A stretch of 25,798 nt of DNA from JBOHNM01 sp050730675 (GTDB taxonomy: Bacteria; Planctomycetota; Phycisphaerae; Phycisphaerales; UBA1924), in contig JBOHNM010000045.1 in the NCBI GenBank assembly GCA_050730675.1, forward strand, positions 1 through 25,798, given 5' to 3'. Shown here in pieces: positions 14,701 to 22,222 of the stretch. The stretch's first letter is position 1; each line of letters starts with the position of its first letter. A model generated the notes under the pieces. That model did not search any database, had not been told where the DNA came from, and saw only the letters and a program-made list of their open reading frames with translations. The position numbers and the translations under genes are program-made.

Positions 14701-15078
14701 ATGCCGACCATCAATCAGCTCATCCGCAAGCCCCGCATTAACCAGACCTCCAAGTCGCGCTCACGCGATCTTTCGGTCGCTCCGCAGAAGCGTGGCGTCT
14801 GCCTGATCGTCCGTACGCAGACCCCCAAGAAGCCCAACTCGGCTCTTCGTAAGGTCGCCAAGGTGCGACTGAGCAACGGCCGCGAGATCACCGCGTACAT
14901 CGGCGGCGAAGGCCACAACCTGCAGGAGCACTCGATCGTGCTCGTGCGCGGCGGCCGCGTCCGTGACCTTCCCGGCGTTCGCTACCACATCGTCCGCGGC
15001 TCGCTCGACTGCCTCGGCGTCGAGAAGCGCAAGCAGGGCCGCTCGAAGTACGGCGCCAAGAAGGGCAAGGGCTCGTAA
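14701..15078 (+). CDS. rpsL: 30S ribosomal protein S12
   Basis: S12 sits at the decoding centre of the 30S subunit and helps control tRNA selection. The 125-residue product aligns without gaps to E. coli S12 through position 100: PTINQLIRKPR, CPQKRGVC-like APQKRGVC, TPKKPNSALRKVAKVRL, YIGGEGHNLQEHS, and GGRVRDLPGVRYH. Lys43 and Asp89 (the RimO methylthiolation site) are kept, but position 88, normally lysine, is arginine; K88R is a known streptomycin-resistance substitution. The frame extends 45 bases further upstream, but the ATG at 14701 fits the family start. It is first in an operon with rpsG. Confidence 0.98.
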   Translation: MPTINQLIRKPRINQTSKSRSRDLSVAPQKRGVCLIVRTQTPKKPNSALRKVAKVRLSNGREITAYIGGEGHNLQEHSIVLVRGGRVRDLPGVRYHIVRGSLDCLGVEKRKQGRSKYGAKKGKGS

Positions 15079-15150
15079 GTCAGAAGGCACTGGGCATCAG
15101 GCACTAGATCCAGCAATTCAGTCAGCCGCGAAGACGGCCTATTGCGTCGA

Positions 15151-15179
15151 GTCGGGGTGCCGCGTGAGCAACCCGAGAC
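15151..15179 (+). promoter_or_regulatory. Hairpin in the rpsL-rpsG intercistronic region
   Basis: The 143-base gap between rpsL and rpsG contains an interrupted hairpin: GTCGGGGTGC (15151-15160) can pair with GCAACCCGAGAC (15168-15179) as three short helices with a bulge and a small internal loop. In E. coli S7 represses its own translation by binding the S12-S7 intercistronic RNA, so this is a candidate equivalent. Confidence 0.3.
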
Positions 15180-15221
15180 GCCTTCGGGGTCCGGTCCGGC
15201 GAGTTTTCAGGAGTCGATCAG

Positions 15222-15713
15222 ATGGGTTTCAATCCGACCGCTTCGTCCCGCCAGCTCCGCCCGGACCCCCGCTTCAACGACATCCAGTTGTCGAAGTTCA
15301 TCAACTGCATTATGGAGCGCGGCAAGAAGGCCTCGGCCCAGCGGATCATCTACGACTGCATGGACATCATCGCGCAGAAGCTCGCCAAAGAAACCGACCC
15401 CAACGCTCCCAAGGAGCCGCTGCCGGTCTTCAAGATGGCGATCGACAACGTCAAGCCGTTCGTCGAGGTCCGCTCCAAGCGCATCGGCGGCGCCAACTAC
15501 CAGGTGCCGATCCAGGTGACGAGCAAACGTCAGCAGTCGCTGGCGTTCCGCTGGATCATCGACGCCGCCCGCAGCGAGAAGGGCCGCCCCATGGCCAGCA
15601 AGCTCGCCGATGAGCTTTACTCCGCGGCTAAGAAGGAAGGCAAGGCGATGGGCGTCCGCGAGCAGACCCACCGCATGGCCGACGCCAACAAGGCGTTCGC
15701 TCACTTCGCCTGA
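15222..15713 (+). CDS. rpsG: 30S ribosomal protein S7
   Basis: S7 starts assembly of the 30S head by binding the 3' domain of 16S rRNA and lines the tRNA exit site. The 163-residue product has the family segments DPRFNDIQLSKFINCIMERG, KPFVEVRSKRIGGANYQVP, RWIIDAARSEKGRPM and the C-terminal MADANKAFAHF. An AGGAG ribosome-binding site lies about 10 bases before the ATG. fusA, which usually follows, is absent here: a strong terminator comes right after rpsG and fusA lies about 6 kb away on the other strand. Confidence 0.98.
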   Translation: MGFNPTASSRQLRPDPRFNDIQLSKFINCIMERGKKASAQRIIYDCMDIIAQKLAKETDPNAPKEPLPVFKMAIDNVKPFVEVRSKRIGGANYQVPIQVTSKRQQSLAFRWIIDAARSEKGRPMASKLADELYSAAKKEGKAMGVREQTHRMADANKAFAHFA

Positions 15714-15739
15714 GCCCGCGAAATCCCCTGTATTCACCG

Positions 15740-15772
15740 CGGCCCCGGCACCTTGCCGGGGCCGTTTCATTT
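15740..15772 (+). terminator. Intrinsic terminator of rpsL-rpsG
   Basis: An 11-base GC-rich stem (15740-15750 with 15754-15764) with a 3-base loop is followed by TTTCATTT, starting 26 bases after the rpsG stop. Confidence 0.85.
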
Positions 15773-15825
15773 GCGGCGAACGATGTGTGTCGCCGGCCGT
15801 AAGAGCTTGGCCTCGGCGCGGGCCG

Positions 15826-17130
15826 ATGCATGATCCACAGATGCCCGAGAACCCCCAACCCCGCCGCTCGCTGCTCCGACGCTTTGCGCCATGGTTGGCG
15901 GCGTGGGTGCTGCTGACCACCATTGCCACGGTGCTGCATTGGGGAGCGTGGATCGCGCCGCGACAGGATCCGCCGATCGAGTCGTTCCTGTCGGAAGGGA
16001 TCTTCCGCTACTTCGGCAACCTCTTCGGGGTGATGTGCACGCCCGGATGGTTCGTGCTGGTGAGGCTGATCGCCACCGGCGCCAAGCCGCTGCATCCCGA
16101 CTGGATCAGCACGGCGATCATCGTGAACGGACTGTCGTGGATCTTCTGGCTGACGTTTTTGTGGATGGTTCTGCGCGTGCGGCGATGGTTGGCCGACGAG
16201 AAGGCGACTGCGGACGCGGGAACTGGGGCCGGCGCTTCGAGTGCACTGCCGGAGTCGTCGCGACGCCGCGTCATCGTCAACACACTGTTCGCGGGCGGTG
16301 CGATCGCCGCGGGCGGTACGCTGGCGCACGGCACGCTCGTTGCGCCGTGGCAACTGCGAGCGACGCGTTATCGCGTGCCGATCAAAGGGCTGCCGCCGGC
16401 GTTCGATGGATTGCGGATCGGCTACGTCAGCGACACGCACCTGGGGCCGCGCATTCCTGAGGGCTTCGTGCGCGAGGCGATCTCGCAACTTGCGGGGTTG
16501 AACCCGGACCTGTTCCTCCTCGGAGGCGACTACGTCCACAACGGGCCGGACCAGATCGTGCGCGCGGCGAAGCTCTTCGAGGTGCTGGTCGCCACCGGCA
16601 AACCGGTGATCGGAGTGCTTGGGAATCACGACTGGTACGCCGGCGGGCAGGAGAGCCACGCGGCACTGCGGGCCGCGGGCGTGCGGACGATCGACAATGG
16701 CCGCGTGTACCTGCGGGCTGACCGCACCGTGGCGGATCGGCCGCCACAGGGACCGTGCTTGTGCATCGCGGGTGTCGGCGACCTTTGGACCGACCTGTGC
16801 GATCCGCGCCGCGCGCTCGACGGCGTGCGGCCGGACATCGTGCGGCTCATGCTCTCGCACAACCCGGACGTGGCGGATTATCTGGAATTGGGACCGACGG
16901 GCACATGCCGCGTGGACCTGATGCTCAGCGGGCATACGCACGGCGGGCAGGTGGTCTTGCCGCTGATCGGCACGCCGGTGTTGCCCGTGGCCAACAAGTC
17001 GCTTTCCTACGGACTCCTGCAGGGGCGCGGGTGCCGCGTGCTGATCTCGTCGGGCGTGGGGATGTCCATGATCCCGATCCGGGTGAATTGCCCGCCGGAG
17101 GTCGTGGAAATCACGTTGGTCGCGGCGTGA
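15826..17130 (+). CDS. Membrane-anchored calcineurin-like metallophosphoesterase (YkuE-like)
   Basis: A 434-residue protein. The N-terminal 130 or so residues hold about three membrane segments. After a polar Ala/Ser-rich stretch comes RRRVIVNTLFAGGAIAAGG, resembling a twin-arginine export signal but lying inside the protein. The catalytic domain follows with the full set of metal ligands: D203 and H205 (SDTHLG), D235 (GGDYVHNG), N267-H268-D269 (GNHDW), LSHNPD, and H370/H372 (SGHTHGGQ). Relatives such as YkuE and LpxG-type enzymes act on phosphoesters of lipids or cell-wall precursors at the membrane; the substrate here is unknown. An ATG at 15841 is an alternative start; neither has a clear ribosome-binding site. 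The ThiF-like gene starts 28 bases downstream. Confidence 0.87.
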   Translation: MHDPQMPENPQPRRSLLRRFAPWLAAWVLLTTIATVLHWGAWIAPRQDPPIESFLSEGIFRYFGNLFGVMCTPGWFVLVRLIATGAKPLHPDWISTAIIVNGLSWIFWLTFLWMVLRVRRWLADEKATADAGTGAGASSALPESSRRRVIVNTLFAGGAIAAGGTLAHGTLVAPWQLRATRYRVPIKGLPPAFDGLRIGYVSDTHLGPRIPEGFVREAISQLAGLNPDLFLLGGDYVHNGPDQIVRAAKLFEVLVATGKPVIGVLGNHDWYAGGQESHAALRAAGVRTIDNGRVYLRADRTVADRPPQGPCLCIAGVGDLWTDLCDPRRALDGVRPDIVRLMLSHNPDVADYLELGPTGTCRVDLMLSGHTHGGQVVLPLIGTPVLPVANKSLSYGLLQGRGCRVLISSGVGMSMIPIRVNCPPEVVEITLVAA

Positions 17131-17158
17131 CCGGGACCGGCGCTGCAACAATGCAGCG

Positions 17159-18241
17159 ATGGATAAGCCGTACGAGCTTGCTCGCTTTCATCGCCAGATG
17201 CTGGTGCCGGCGATCGGCGTCGAAGGTCAGCAGAAATTGGCAGATGCGCATGTGGCGCTGGTCGGGTGCGGAGCACTGGGATGCACGATCGCCGACATCC
17301 TGTGCCGCGCGGGCGTGGGGCGGATGACGATCATCGATCGCGACGTGGTGGAGTTGACGAACCTCCAGCGGCAGACGCTCTATGTCGAGGCTGATGCTGT
17401 AGCAGGGACGCCCAAGGCCGAGGCCGCGGCCGCGCGGTTGCGGGCGATCAGCAGTAGTTGCCGCGTATTCGCGGAGGCGTCGGATTTGACGGCGGAGAAC
17501 GCTGAGTCGCTCATGGGTATGGAGGCTGACCGCCCGGCGGCGCTGCTCGACGGCACGGACAACTTCGGAACGCGCTACTTGTTGAATGACGTGTGCGTAA
17601 AGCACGGTGTGCCGCTGGTGTACGGCGGCGCGGTGGGTACGGGCGGGGCGCAGTTCACGGTGATCCCGGGTCGGACACCGTGCCTTCGGTGCCTGTTCCC
17701 GGATCCGCCGGCGCCCGGAGTGTCGCCGACGTGCGACACGGCGGGAATCCTCGCGAGCGTGTCGGCGACGGTGGCGGCGCTGCAAGCATTGGACGCGATC
17801 AAACTGATCGTGGCAGGGCCGGAAGCGATTTCCACGCGGCTGCTGAGCTTGGACCTGTGGAACGGGCGTGAGCACCGGCTGGAGGTCGGCGATCAGCGGC
17901 GGACGGATTGCCCGTGCTGCGGCCTGCGCGAGTTTGAATTCCTGGATGGGAACCGCGACGGCGATTCGAGAACACTCTGCGGTCGCGGAGCGGTGCAGGT
18001 GATGCCGCCCTCGGCCGGGCGAGGCGCGGAGATCGACTTGGCAAGACTTGCGGAGCGGCTGCGGCCGCACGGGGATGTGGTGATCGGCGAGTCGCACGTA
18101 CGGGCGGCGATCCGGGAGGGCAACGGCTCGCAGGGCTCGAAACTGGACCTGACGGTCTTCCGCGATGGACGTGCCATTGTCGGGGGGGTTACCGATGCGA
18201 CCCTAGCCCGATCGATCTACGCACGATATGTTGGCTCATAG
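17159..18241 (+). CDS. ThiF/MoeB/HesA-type E1-like adenylyltransferase
   Basis: This family adenylates the C-terminal glycine of small ubiquitin-like sulfur carriers (ThiS, MoaD) for thiamin, molybdopterin or related sulfur transfer. The 360-residue protein shows the nucleotide-binding GCGALGCTIAD, DRDVVELTNLQRQ, LLDGTDNFGTRYLLND, the conserved cysteine C192 in SPTCDTAGIL, and two cysteine pairs for structural zinc (PCLRC and CPCCG). After the zinc site a domain of about 95 residues begins with LCGRGAVQV and ends LDLTVFRDGRAIVGG; it is not a rhodanese domain, which some MoeB proteins carry. No carrier-protein gene is adjacent, so the pathway is open. Confidence 0.87.
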   Translation: MDKPYELARFHRQMLVPAIGVEGQQKLADAHVALVGCGALGCTIADILCRAGVGRMTIIDRDVVELTNLQRQTLYVEADAVAGTPKAEAAAARLRAISSSCRVFAEASDLTAENAESLMGMEADRPAALLDGTDNFGTRYLLNDVCVKHGVPLVYGGAVGTGGAQFTVIPGRTPCLRCLFPDPPAPGVSPTCDTAGILASVSATVAALQALDAIKLIVAGPEAISTRLLSLDLWNGREHRLEVGDQRRTDCPCCGLREFEFLDGNRDGDSRTLCGRGAVQVMPPSAGRGAEIDLARLAERLRPHGDVVIGESHVRAAIREGNGSQGSKLDLTVFRDGRAIVGGVTDATLARSIYARYVGS

Positions 18242-18289
18242 CCGATCGTGGGCTGTCGCTCGTCTGTGGTTGCAAGGGAGATTCTCACC

Positions 18290-18820
18290 ATGGCCAACAG
18301 CATCGCATCAGTCATTGTTCCCGCGGGCAAGTACACGCTGCGGTACGCGGAGTCGCTGCGCAAAGACATCAAGCCGGAGTGGATGGCCCGGTTCGCATCG
18401 CCCGGCGGGCAGGTGATCAAGTCCAACCATCCCACGTTTGTGTACGGCCACCTCAGCCTGTATTCATCGCGGATCATGGGCCTGATCGGCAAACCTGAAG
18501 GGATCACCGCCAAGCCCGAGGGCTGGGACGCGCTGTTCAAGGCAGGGGTCGAGTGTCAGGACGACCCAAACGGCACGATCTATCCCAGCCACGAAGCGGT
18601 GATGAAGCACTTCTTCGAGGGTTTTCCCGTTGCGCTTGCGGCGGCTGAATCAACGGACGATTCGGTGTACATGAAGCCGAACCCCGCAGAGGGACGGTTC
18701 AAGGAGATGGCGCCAACTGTGGGCGCGGCGGTATCGTTCATCATGGGTGCGCACCATGCGACGCACCTGGGTCAACTCAGCGCCTGGCGGCGGATGATGG
18801 GCTTGCCCGCGGCGAACTGA
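18290..18820 (+). CDS. DinB-superfamily four-helix protein
   Basis: A 176-residue protein with the DinB/YfiT fold signature near its C-terminus, GAHHATHLGQLSAWRRMMG, and an earlier GHLSLYSSR segment. The histidines in these (and possibly H in VMKHFFEG) would bind a divalent metal. The family is linked to thiol-dependent transfer reactions and stress, but most members are uncharacterised, and no specific role is claimed. The start is well supported: AGGGAG lies 9 bases before the ATG. It follows the ThiF-like gene by 48 bases and ends at a terminator shared with adk. Confidence 0.75.
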   Translation: MANSIASVIVPAGKYTLRYAESLRKDIKPEWMARFASPGGQVIKSNHPTFVYGHLSLYSSRIMGLIGKPEGITAKPEGWDALFKAGVECQDDPNGTIYPSHEAVMKHFFEGFPVALAAAESTDDSVYMKPNPAEGRFKEMAPTVGAAVSFIMGAHHATHLGQLSAWRRMMGLPAAN

Positions 18821-18848
18821 ATCAGCCTGGAATTTGAGAGTGTGAACA

Positions 18849-18875
18849 AAAACGCCCGCGAAACGCGGGCGTTTT
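18849..18875. terminator. Bidirectional intrinsic terminator between the DinB-like gene and adk
   Basis: A 12-base stem made of AAAACGCCCGCG and its complement around an AAA loop. The A-run on one side and T-run on the other let it work for both converging genes. Confidence 0.88.
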
Positions 18876-18896
18876 CAGTTGGCTTGGATGCCAAAG

Positions 18897-19592
18897 CTAT
18901 TTCTTGGGTTTGACCGGCGACGGCTTGGCGTGGATGCCGTTGTCGCCGTGGCGAGTATCGTGCAAGGCCGGCTCACCGGAAAGTCGGTTGGCGAAGTGCT
19001 CTTCCTGCACGGGCACGACGGTGTGCAGCACATCCGCCAGCACGCGACCGGGCGAGCCCATGGCGTCAACCTCGGCGATGAGCTTCTTGTCGTAGTGAGC
19101 CAGCACGGGGTAGGTCTCGTTCTTGTAGACCTCCCAGCGGCGGCGGATGACGTCCTCGCGCGCGTCGTCGAAACGATTTTCCTTGATGGCGCGGCGCTTG
19201 AGGCGCTCGATCATCTTGTCCTCGTCGGGACAGACCAGGTGGATGATCTTGAGCACCTTTATGAACTTGTCGAGGATCTGTGCCTGGGCCACGTTGCGCG
19301 GGATGCCGTCGAGAACCAGCAGATCGACGTTGGGCTTGTAGATGCTCAGCACGGTGCGGGCGTGCATGTGCTGGTGCCACATCTGGACAGTCGGCTCGTC
19401 GGGGACGAGCTCGCCGCGTGAGGAGTACTCGACGAAGAGCTTGCCGAGGGCGCTGCCGGTGTCCACGTTGCGGAAGACGTCGCCGCAGGAGAGGTGGTAG
19501 AACCCGGGGACCTGCCCGAGGATCTTGCCCTGCGTGCCCTTGCCCGAGCCGGGCGCGCCGAACAGAAGGACCGTGCGATAGCGTGAGGCCAT
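18897..19592 (-). CDS. adk: Adenylate kinase family nucleoside monophosphate kinase
   Basis: Interconverts AMP and ATP to ADP in the cytoplasm. The 231-residue product has the P-loop GAPGSGKGTQ at residues 12-21, the AMP-binding SCGDVFR, LDGIPRN (usually DGFPR) and RFDDAREDVIRRRWEVY. There is no long zinc-type LID, so it is the short form. A proline- and lysine-rich tail of about 30 residues (ending SPVKPKK) goes beyond the usual fold. The ATG at 19592 fits the family start, with GGAG about 10 bases upstream; the longer frame upstream lacks homology. It lies downstream of fusA on the same strand, but a terminator separates them, so it is probably transcribed on its own. The unusual GIPR motif leaves some doubt over the preferred nucleotide. 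Confidence 0.9.
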   Translation of the reverse strand: MASRYRTVLLFGAPGSGKGTQGKILGQVPGFYHLSCGDVFRNVDTGSALGKLFVEYSSRGELVPDEPTVQMWHQHMHARTVLSIYKPNVDLLVLDGIPRNVAQAQILDKFIKVLKIIHLVCPDEDKMIERLKRRAIKENRFDDAREDVIRRRWEVYKNETYPVLAHYDKKLIAEVDAMGSPGRVLADVLHTVVPVQEEHFANRLSGEPALHDTRHGDNGIHAKPSPVKPKK

Positions 19593-19617
19593 GGTTCCAG
19601 TCTCCGGTAGAACGCTG

Positions 19618-19623
19618 ATGCTA
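19618..19623 (-). promoter_or_regulatory. Possible -10 element of adk
   Basis: TAGCAT on the minus strand, the same hexamer as in the fusA promoter, lies 25 bases before the adk start and would give a leader of about 20 bases. No convincing -35 hexamer is visible, so this is tentative. Confidence 0.3.
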
Positions 19624-19764
19624 CCCCCGCCGCGGCGGACTTTGACGTACACCGGGTCGGGGCGTGCAAGGTACGTTGCCTGTTTGCAGGCGGCAAGGGC
19701 GGCCGGCAGGAATGCCCGCGTGGCGGCAGTGTGGGCGGCACGAAACCCGCAGATTGCCCCAATG

Positions 19765-19791
19765 AAAAAGGCCGGGGATGGCCCTGGCCTT
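19765..19791 (-). terminator. Intrinsic terminator of fusA
   Basis: Read on the minus strand, CAAGGCCAGGG pairs with CCCCGGCCTT (one G-T pair) around a short loop and runs into five T residues. It lies 43 bases after the fusA stop and before adk. Confidence 0.8.
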
Positions 19792-19833
19792 GGTGGTGCG
19801 GATATCCGGACCCGCTGAGCGGGCGGCTGGTAA

Positions 19834-21948
19834 TCAGCCTTGGGCGGCCTTGAGGACCTCTTCCATGAGGCTGCGGGGCATCGGGCGGTATTCGAGGAAC
19901 TCCATCGTGTTGCTGGCGCGGCCCTGGGAGAGCGACCGGAGCGTGGTGGTGTAGCCGAACATCTCGCTCAGCGGCACCTCGCAGGTGACGAGCTTGACGA
20001 CGCCGCGGTCGTCGGTTTCGCTGATCATGCCGCGGCGAGAACTGATGTCGCCGGTGACGGCGCCGAAGTACTCGTCGGGGACGGTGACGACGACCTTCAT
20101 GATCGGCTCGAGGAGGACCAGGCCGGCCTTGGCGCAGGCCTCCTGCAGGGCCAGGCGGCCGGCCTGCTCGAAGGCGACCTGCGACGAGTCGACCGGGTGG
20201 TACGAGCCGTCAGTGAGCGAGACCTTGATGTTGATGAGCGGGTAGCCCTTGACGCCGGCGAGGGCGGTCTGGCGGACGCCGTACTCGATCGACGGGATGA
20301 ACTCCTTCGGGACCGAGCCACCAACGATGTCGTTGGTGAAGGCGACGTTGTTGTCAAAGTCGAGTTCGTCGGCCTCGGCCTGTGCCGCGGTGTAGGGTTC
20401 GAGGGAAATGGTGCAGTCGCCGAACTGGCCGCGGCCGCCGGTCTGCTTGACGAACTTGCCGCGGACGTCGGTGACCTTCTTGGTGATAGCCTCGCGGTAC
20501 GACACCTGAGGCTTGCCGACCTCGACGCCGATCTTCATGTCGCGAACGAGCTTGGTCTTGATGATGTCAAGGTGCAGCTCACCCATGCCGGAGATGATGG
20601 TCTGGCCGGTTTCTTCGTTGAAGTTCGAGCGGAACGAGGGGTCCTCGCGGCGGATGACCTGCAGAGCGTTGCCGAGCTTCTGGCGGTCGTCGGCGGTCTT
20701 GGGCTCGATGGACATGCTGATGACCGGCTCGGGGAAGGTCATGCGCTCGAGCACGATCGGTTGATCCGGGTCGCAGAGCGTGTCGCCGGTGTAAGAGTCC
20801 TTGATGCCGACGACGGCGACGATGTTGCCGCTGGTGGCCTCGTCGAGGGGGATGCGGTCCTTGGCATGCATCTCGAAGATGCGGCTGGCGAGTTCCTTTT
20901 TGCCGTTGACGGGGTTGATGATGCGCTGGCCCTTGGCGAGCTTGCCGGAGTAGACGCGGATGTAGGTGAGGTCGCCGTGGGTATCGCTGACGACCTTGAA
21001 GACGAGCGCCGAAAACGGGGCGTCGTTGTCGTGCGGGCGAGTCATCGCCGTGTCCTTGTCGCGGGGGTCGGTCCCCTGGACCTCTTCCTTCTCGGCGGGG
21101 CTGGGGAGGTAGCGGACGACGGCGTCAAGGACGAACTGCACGCCGACGTTGCGGAGGGCGGCGCCGCAGAGGACGGGGTAGCACTGGCGGGAGATCGTGC
21201 CCTTTCGAAGGGCCTTCATGATCTCCTCGTTGGTGAGGGGCTGCTCCTGGAGGTACTTGTCCATGAGCGTCTCGTCGATCTCGGCGCACTTTTCCTCGAG
21301 GTCGTGACGCCATTTCTTGGCGACGTCCACCAGATCCTCGGGGATGGGGACCTCGGTGATGACCGAGCCCTTCTTGTCCTCGTCGAAGCGGAAGGCCTTC
21401 ATCAAGACCAGGTCCACGACGCCCTTGTGCTGGTTGCCGGTGCCGAGGGGATACTGGATCGCGATGCCGTTGGCACCCAAGCGGGTGCGGATGGTGCCGA
21501 AGCTGAAGTCGAAGTCGGCACCGAGCTTGTCCATCTTGTTGACGAAGCACAGGCGCGGAACCCGGTAACGGTCGGCCTGACGCCAGACGGTCTCGGACTG
21601 GGCCTCGACGCCTTCCTTGCCGTCGAAGACGGCGACCGCGCCATCGAGGACACGCAGCGAGCGCTCGACCTCGATGGTGAAGTCCACGTGGCCGGGAGTG
21701 TCGATCAGGTTGATCTTGTATTCGCGGCCCTCGAAATCCCACGGGCAGGTGGTGGCGGCGGACTGGATGGTGATGCCGCGCTCCTGCTCGTCCTGCAGGA
21801 AGTCCATGGTGGCCGTGCCCTCGTGGACCTCGCCCATCTTGTAGTTCTTGCCGGTGTAGAACAGGATGCGCTCGGAGACGGTGGTTTTGCCGGCGTCGAT
21901 GTGGGCGCAGATGCCGATGTTCCGGATGTTGCTGAGGTCGCTGGCCAT
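19834..21948 (-). CDS. fusA: Elongation factor G
   Basis: GTPase that drives translocation of tRNAs and mRNA through the ribosome. The 704-residue product has the G-domain motifs AHIDAGKTT, DEQERGITIQSAATT, DTPGHVDF and NKMDKLGADF, then SGMGELHLDI in domain III, GGSVPKEFIPSIEYGV in domain IV and SEMFGYTTTLRSLSQGRAS in domain V. Full length and without apparent defects. The ATG is preceded by AGGAAA 7 bases upstream. It is separated from rpsL-rpsG and inverted relative to them, with its own promoter, a leader of about 240 bases and a terminator. Confidence 0.97.
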   Translation of the reverse strand: MASDLSNIRNIGICAHIDAGKTTVSERILFYTGKNYKMGEVHEGTATMDFLQDEQERGITIQSAATTCPWDFEGREYKINLIDTPGHVDFTIEVERSLRVLDGAVAVFDGKEGVEAQSETVWRQADRYRVPRLCFVNKMDKLGADFDFSFGTIRTRLGANGIAIQYPLGTGNQHKGVVDLVLMKAFRFDEDKKGSVITEVPIPEDLVDVAKKWRHDLEEKCAEIDETLMDKYLQEQPLTNEEIMKALRKGTISRQCYPVLCGAALRNVGVQFVLDAVVRYLPSPAEKEEVQGTDPRDKDTAMTRPHDNDAPFSALVFKVVSDTHGDLTYIRVYSGKLAKGQRIINPVNGKKELASRIFEMHAKDRIPLDEATSGNIVAVVGIKDSYTGDTLCDPDQPIVLERMTFPEPVISMSIEPKTADDRQKLGNALQVIRREDPSFRSNFNEETGQTIISGMGELHLDIIKTKLVRDMKIGVEVGKPQVSYREAITKKVTDVRGKFVKQTGGRGQFGDCTISLEPYTAAQAEADELDFDNNVAFTNDIVGGSVPKEFIPSIEYGVRQTALAGVKGYPLINIKVSLTDGSYHPVDSSQVAFEQAGRLALQEACAKAGLVLLEPIMKVVVTVPDEYFGAVTGDISSRRGMISETDDRGVVKLVTCEVPLSEMFGYTTTLRSLSQGRASNTMEFLEYRPMPRSLMEEVLKAAQG

Positions 21949-22090
21949 GGTCGGTTTCCTGAAAACAGTGCCGCGAAAGTGGGGAATGGGGGATGCGGCG
22001 GGGTGCGGACGGTGTCGAAAACAGTTGCCGTGCCGAGCGGCGATGAGCCGGGCGGCGCGGGCGTTGCTCTTTTGAAGAAAGGGGGGGCGC

Positions 22091-22106
22091 CCGCTCGTGC
22101 GAGCGG
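22091..22106 (-). promoter_or_regulatory. Hairpin in the fusA leader
   Basis: A 7-base perfect stem (CCGCTCG/CGAGCGG) with a two-base loop. On the minus strand it is followed by a C-run and then TTTCTTC, which is a weak terminator-like tail. It starts one base after the stop of the short leader ORF. Confidence 0.45.
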
Positions 22107-22107
22107 T

Positions 22108-22140
22108 TCAGCGGGGGGTGACTTCGTCGTCGTCGTCCAT
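22108..22140 (-). CDS. Ten-codon leader ORF upstream of fusA
   Basis: An ATG-to-TGA frame encodes MDDDDEVTPR. It has AAGGGG 7 bases before the ATG as a ribosome-binding site, lies inside the predicted fusA leader transcript, and stops one base before a hairpin. This resembles leader peptides that couple translation to folding of downstream RNA, but the peptide is too short for any test by homology and may be chance. Confidence 0.3.
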   Translation of the reverse strand: MDDDDEVTPR

Positions 22141-22194
22141 CGCGAGGCCCCTTGCGGCCGTGACGGGACATTCCCGGGCCGCGAAGTAAGGGCA

Positions 22195-22222
22195 ATGCTA
22201 GCGGTCAGACGGCGCGGGTCAA
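22195..22222 (-). promoter_or_regulatory. Sigma-70-type promoter of fusA
   Basis: On the minus strand TTGACC (22217-22222, 5 of 6 to -35 consensus) and TAGCAT (22195-22200, 4 of 6 to -10 consensus) are 16 bases apart. The -35 hexamer overlaps the stop codon of the upstream ligase-like gene. Transcription would start near 22188. Confidence 0.6.

Noticed and set aside
19591..19818. A 75-codon plus-strand frame between adk and fusA.
   Set aside because: Lies in the adk upstream region and over the fusA terminator, has no ribosome-binding site or recognisable motif, and is best seen as noise.
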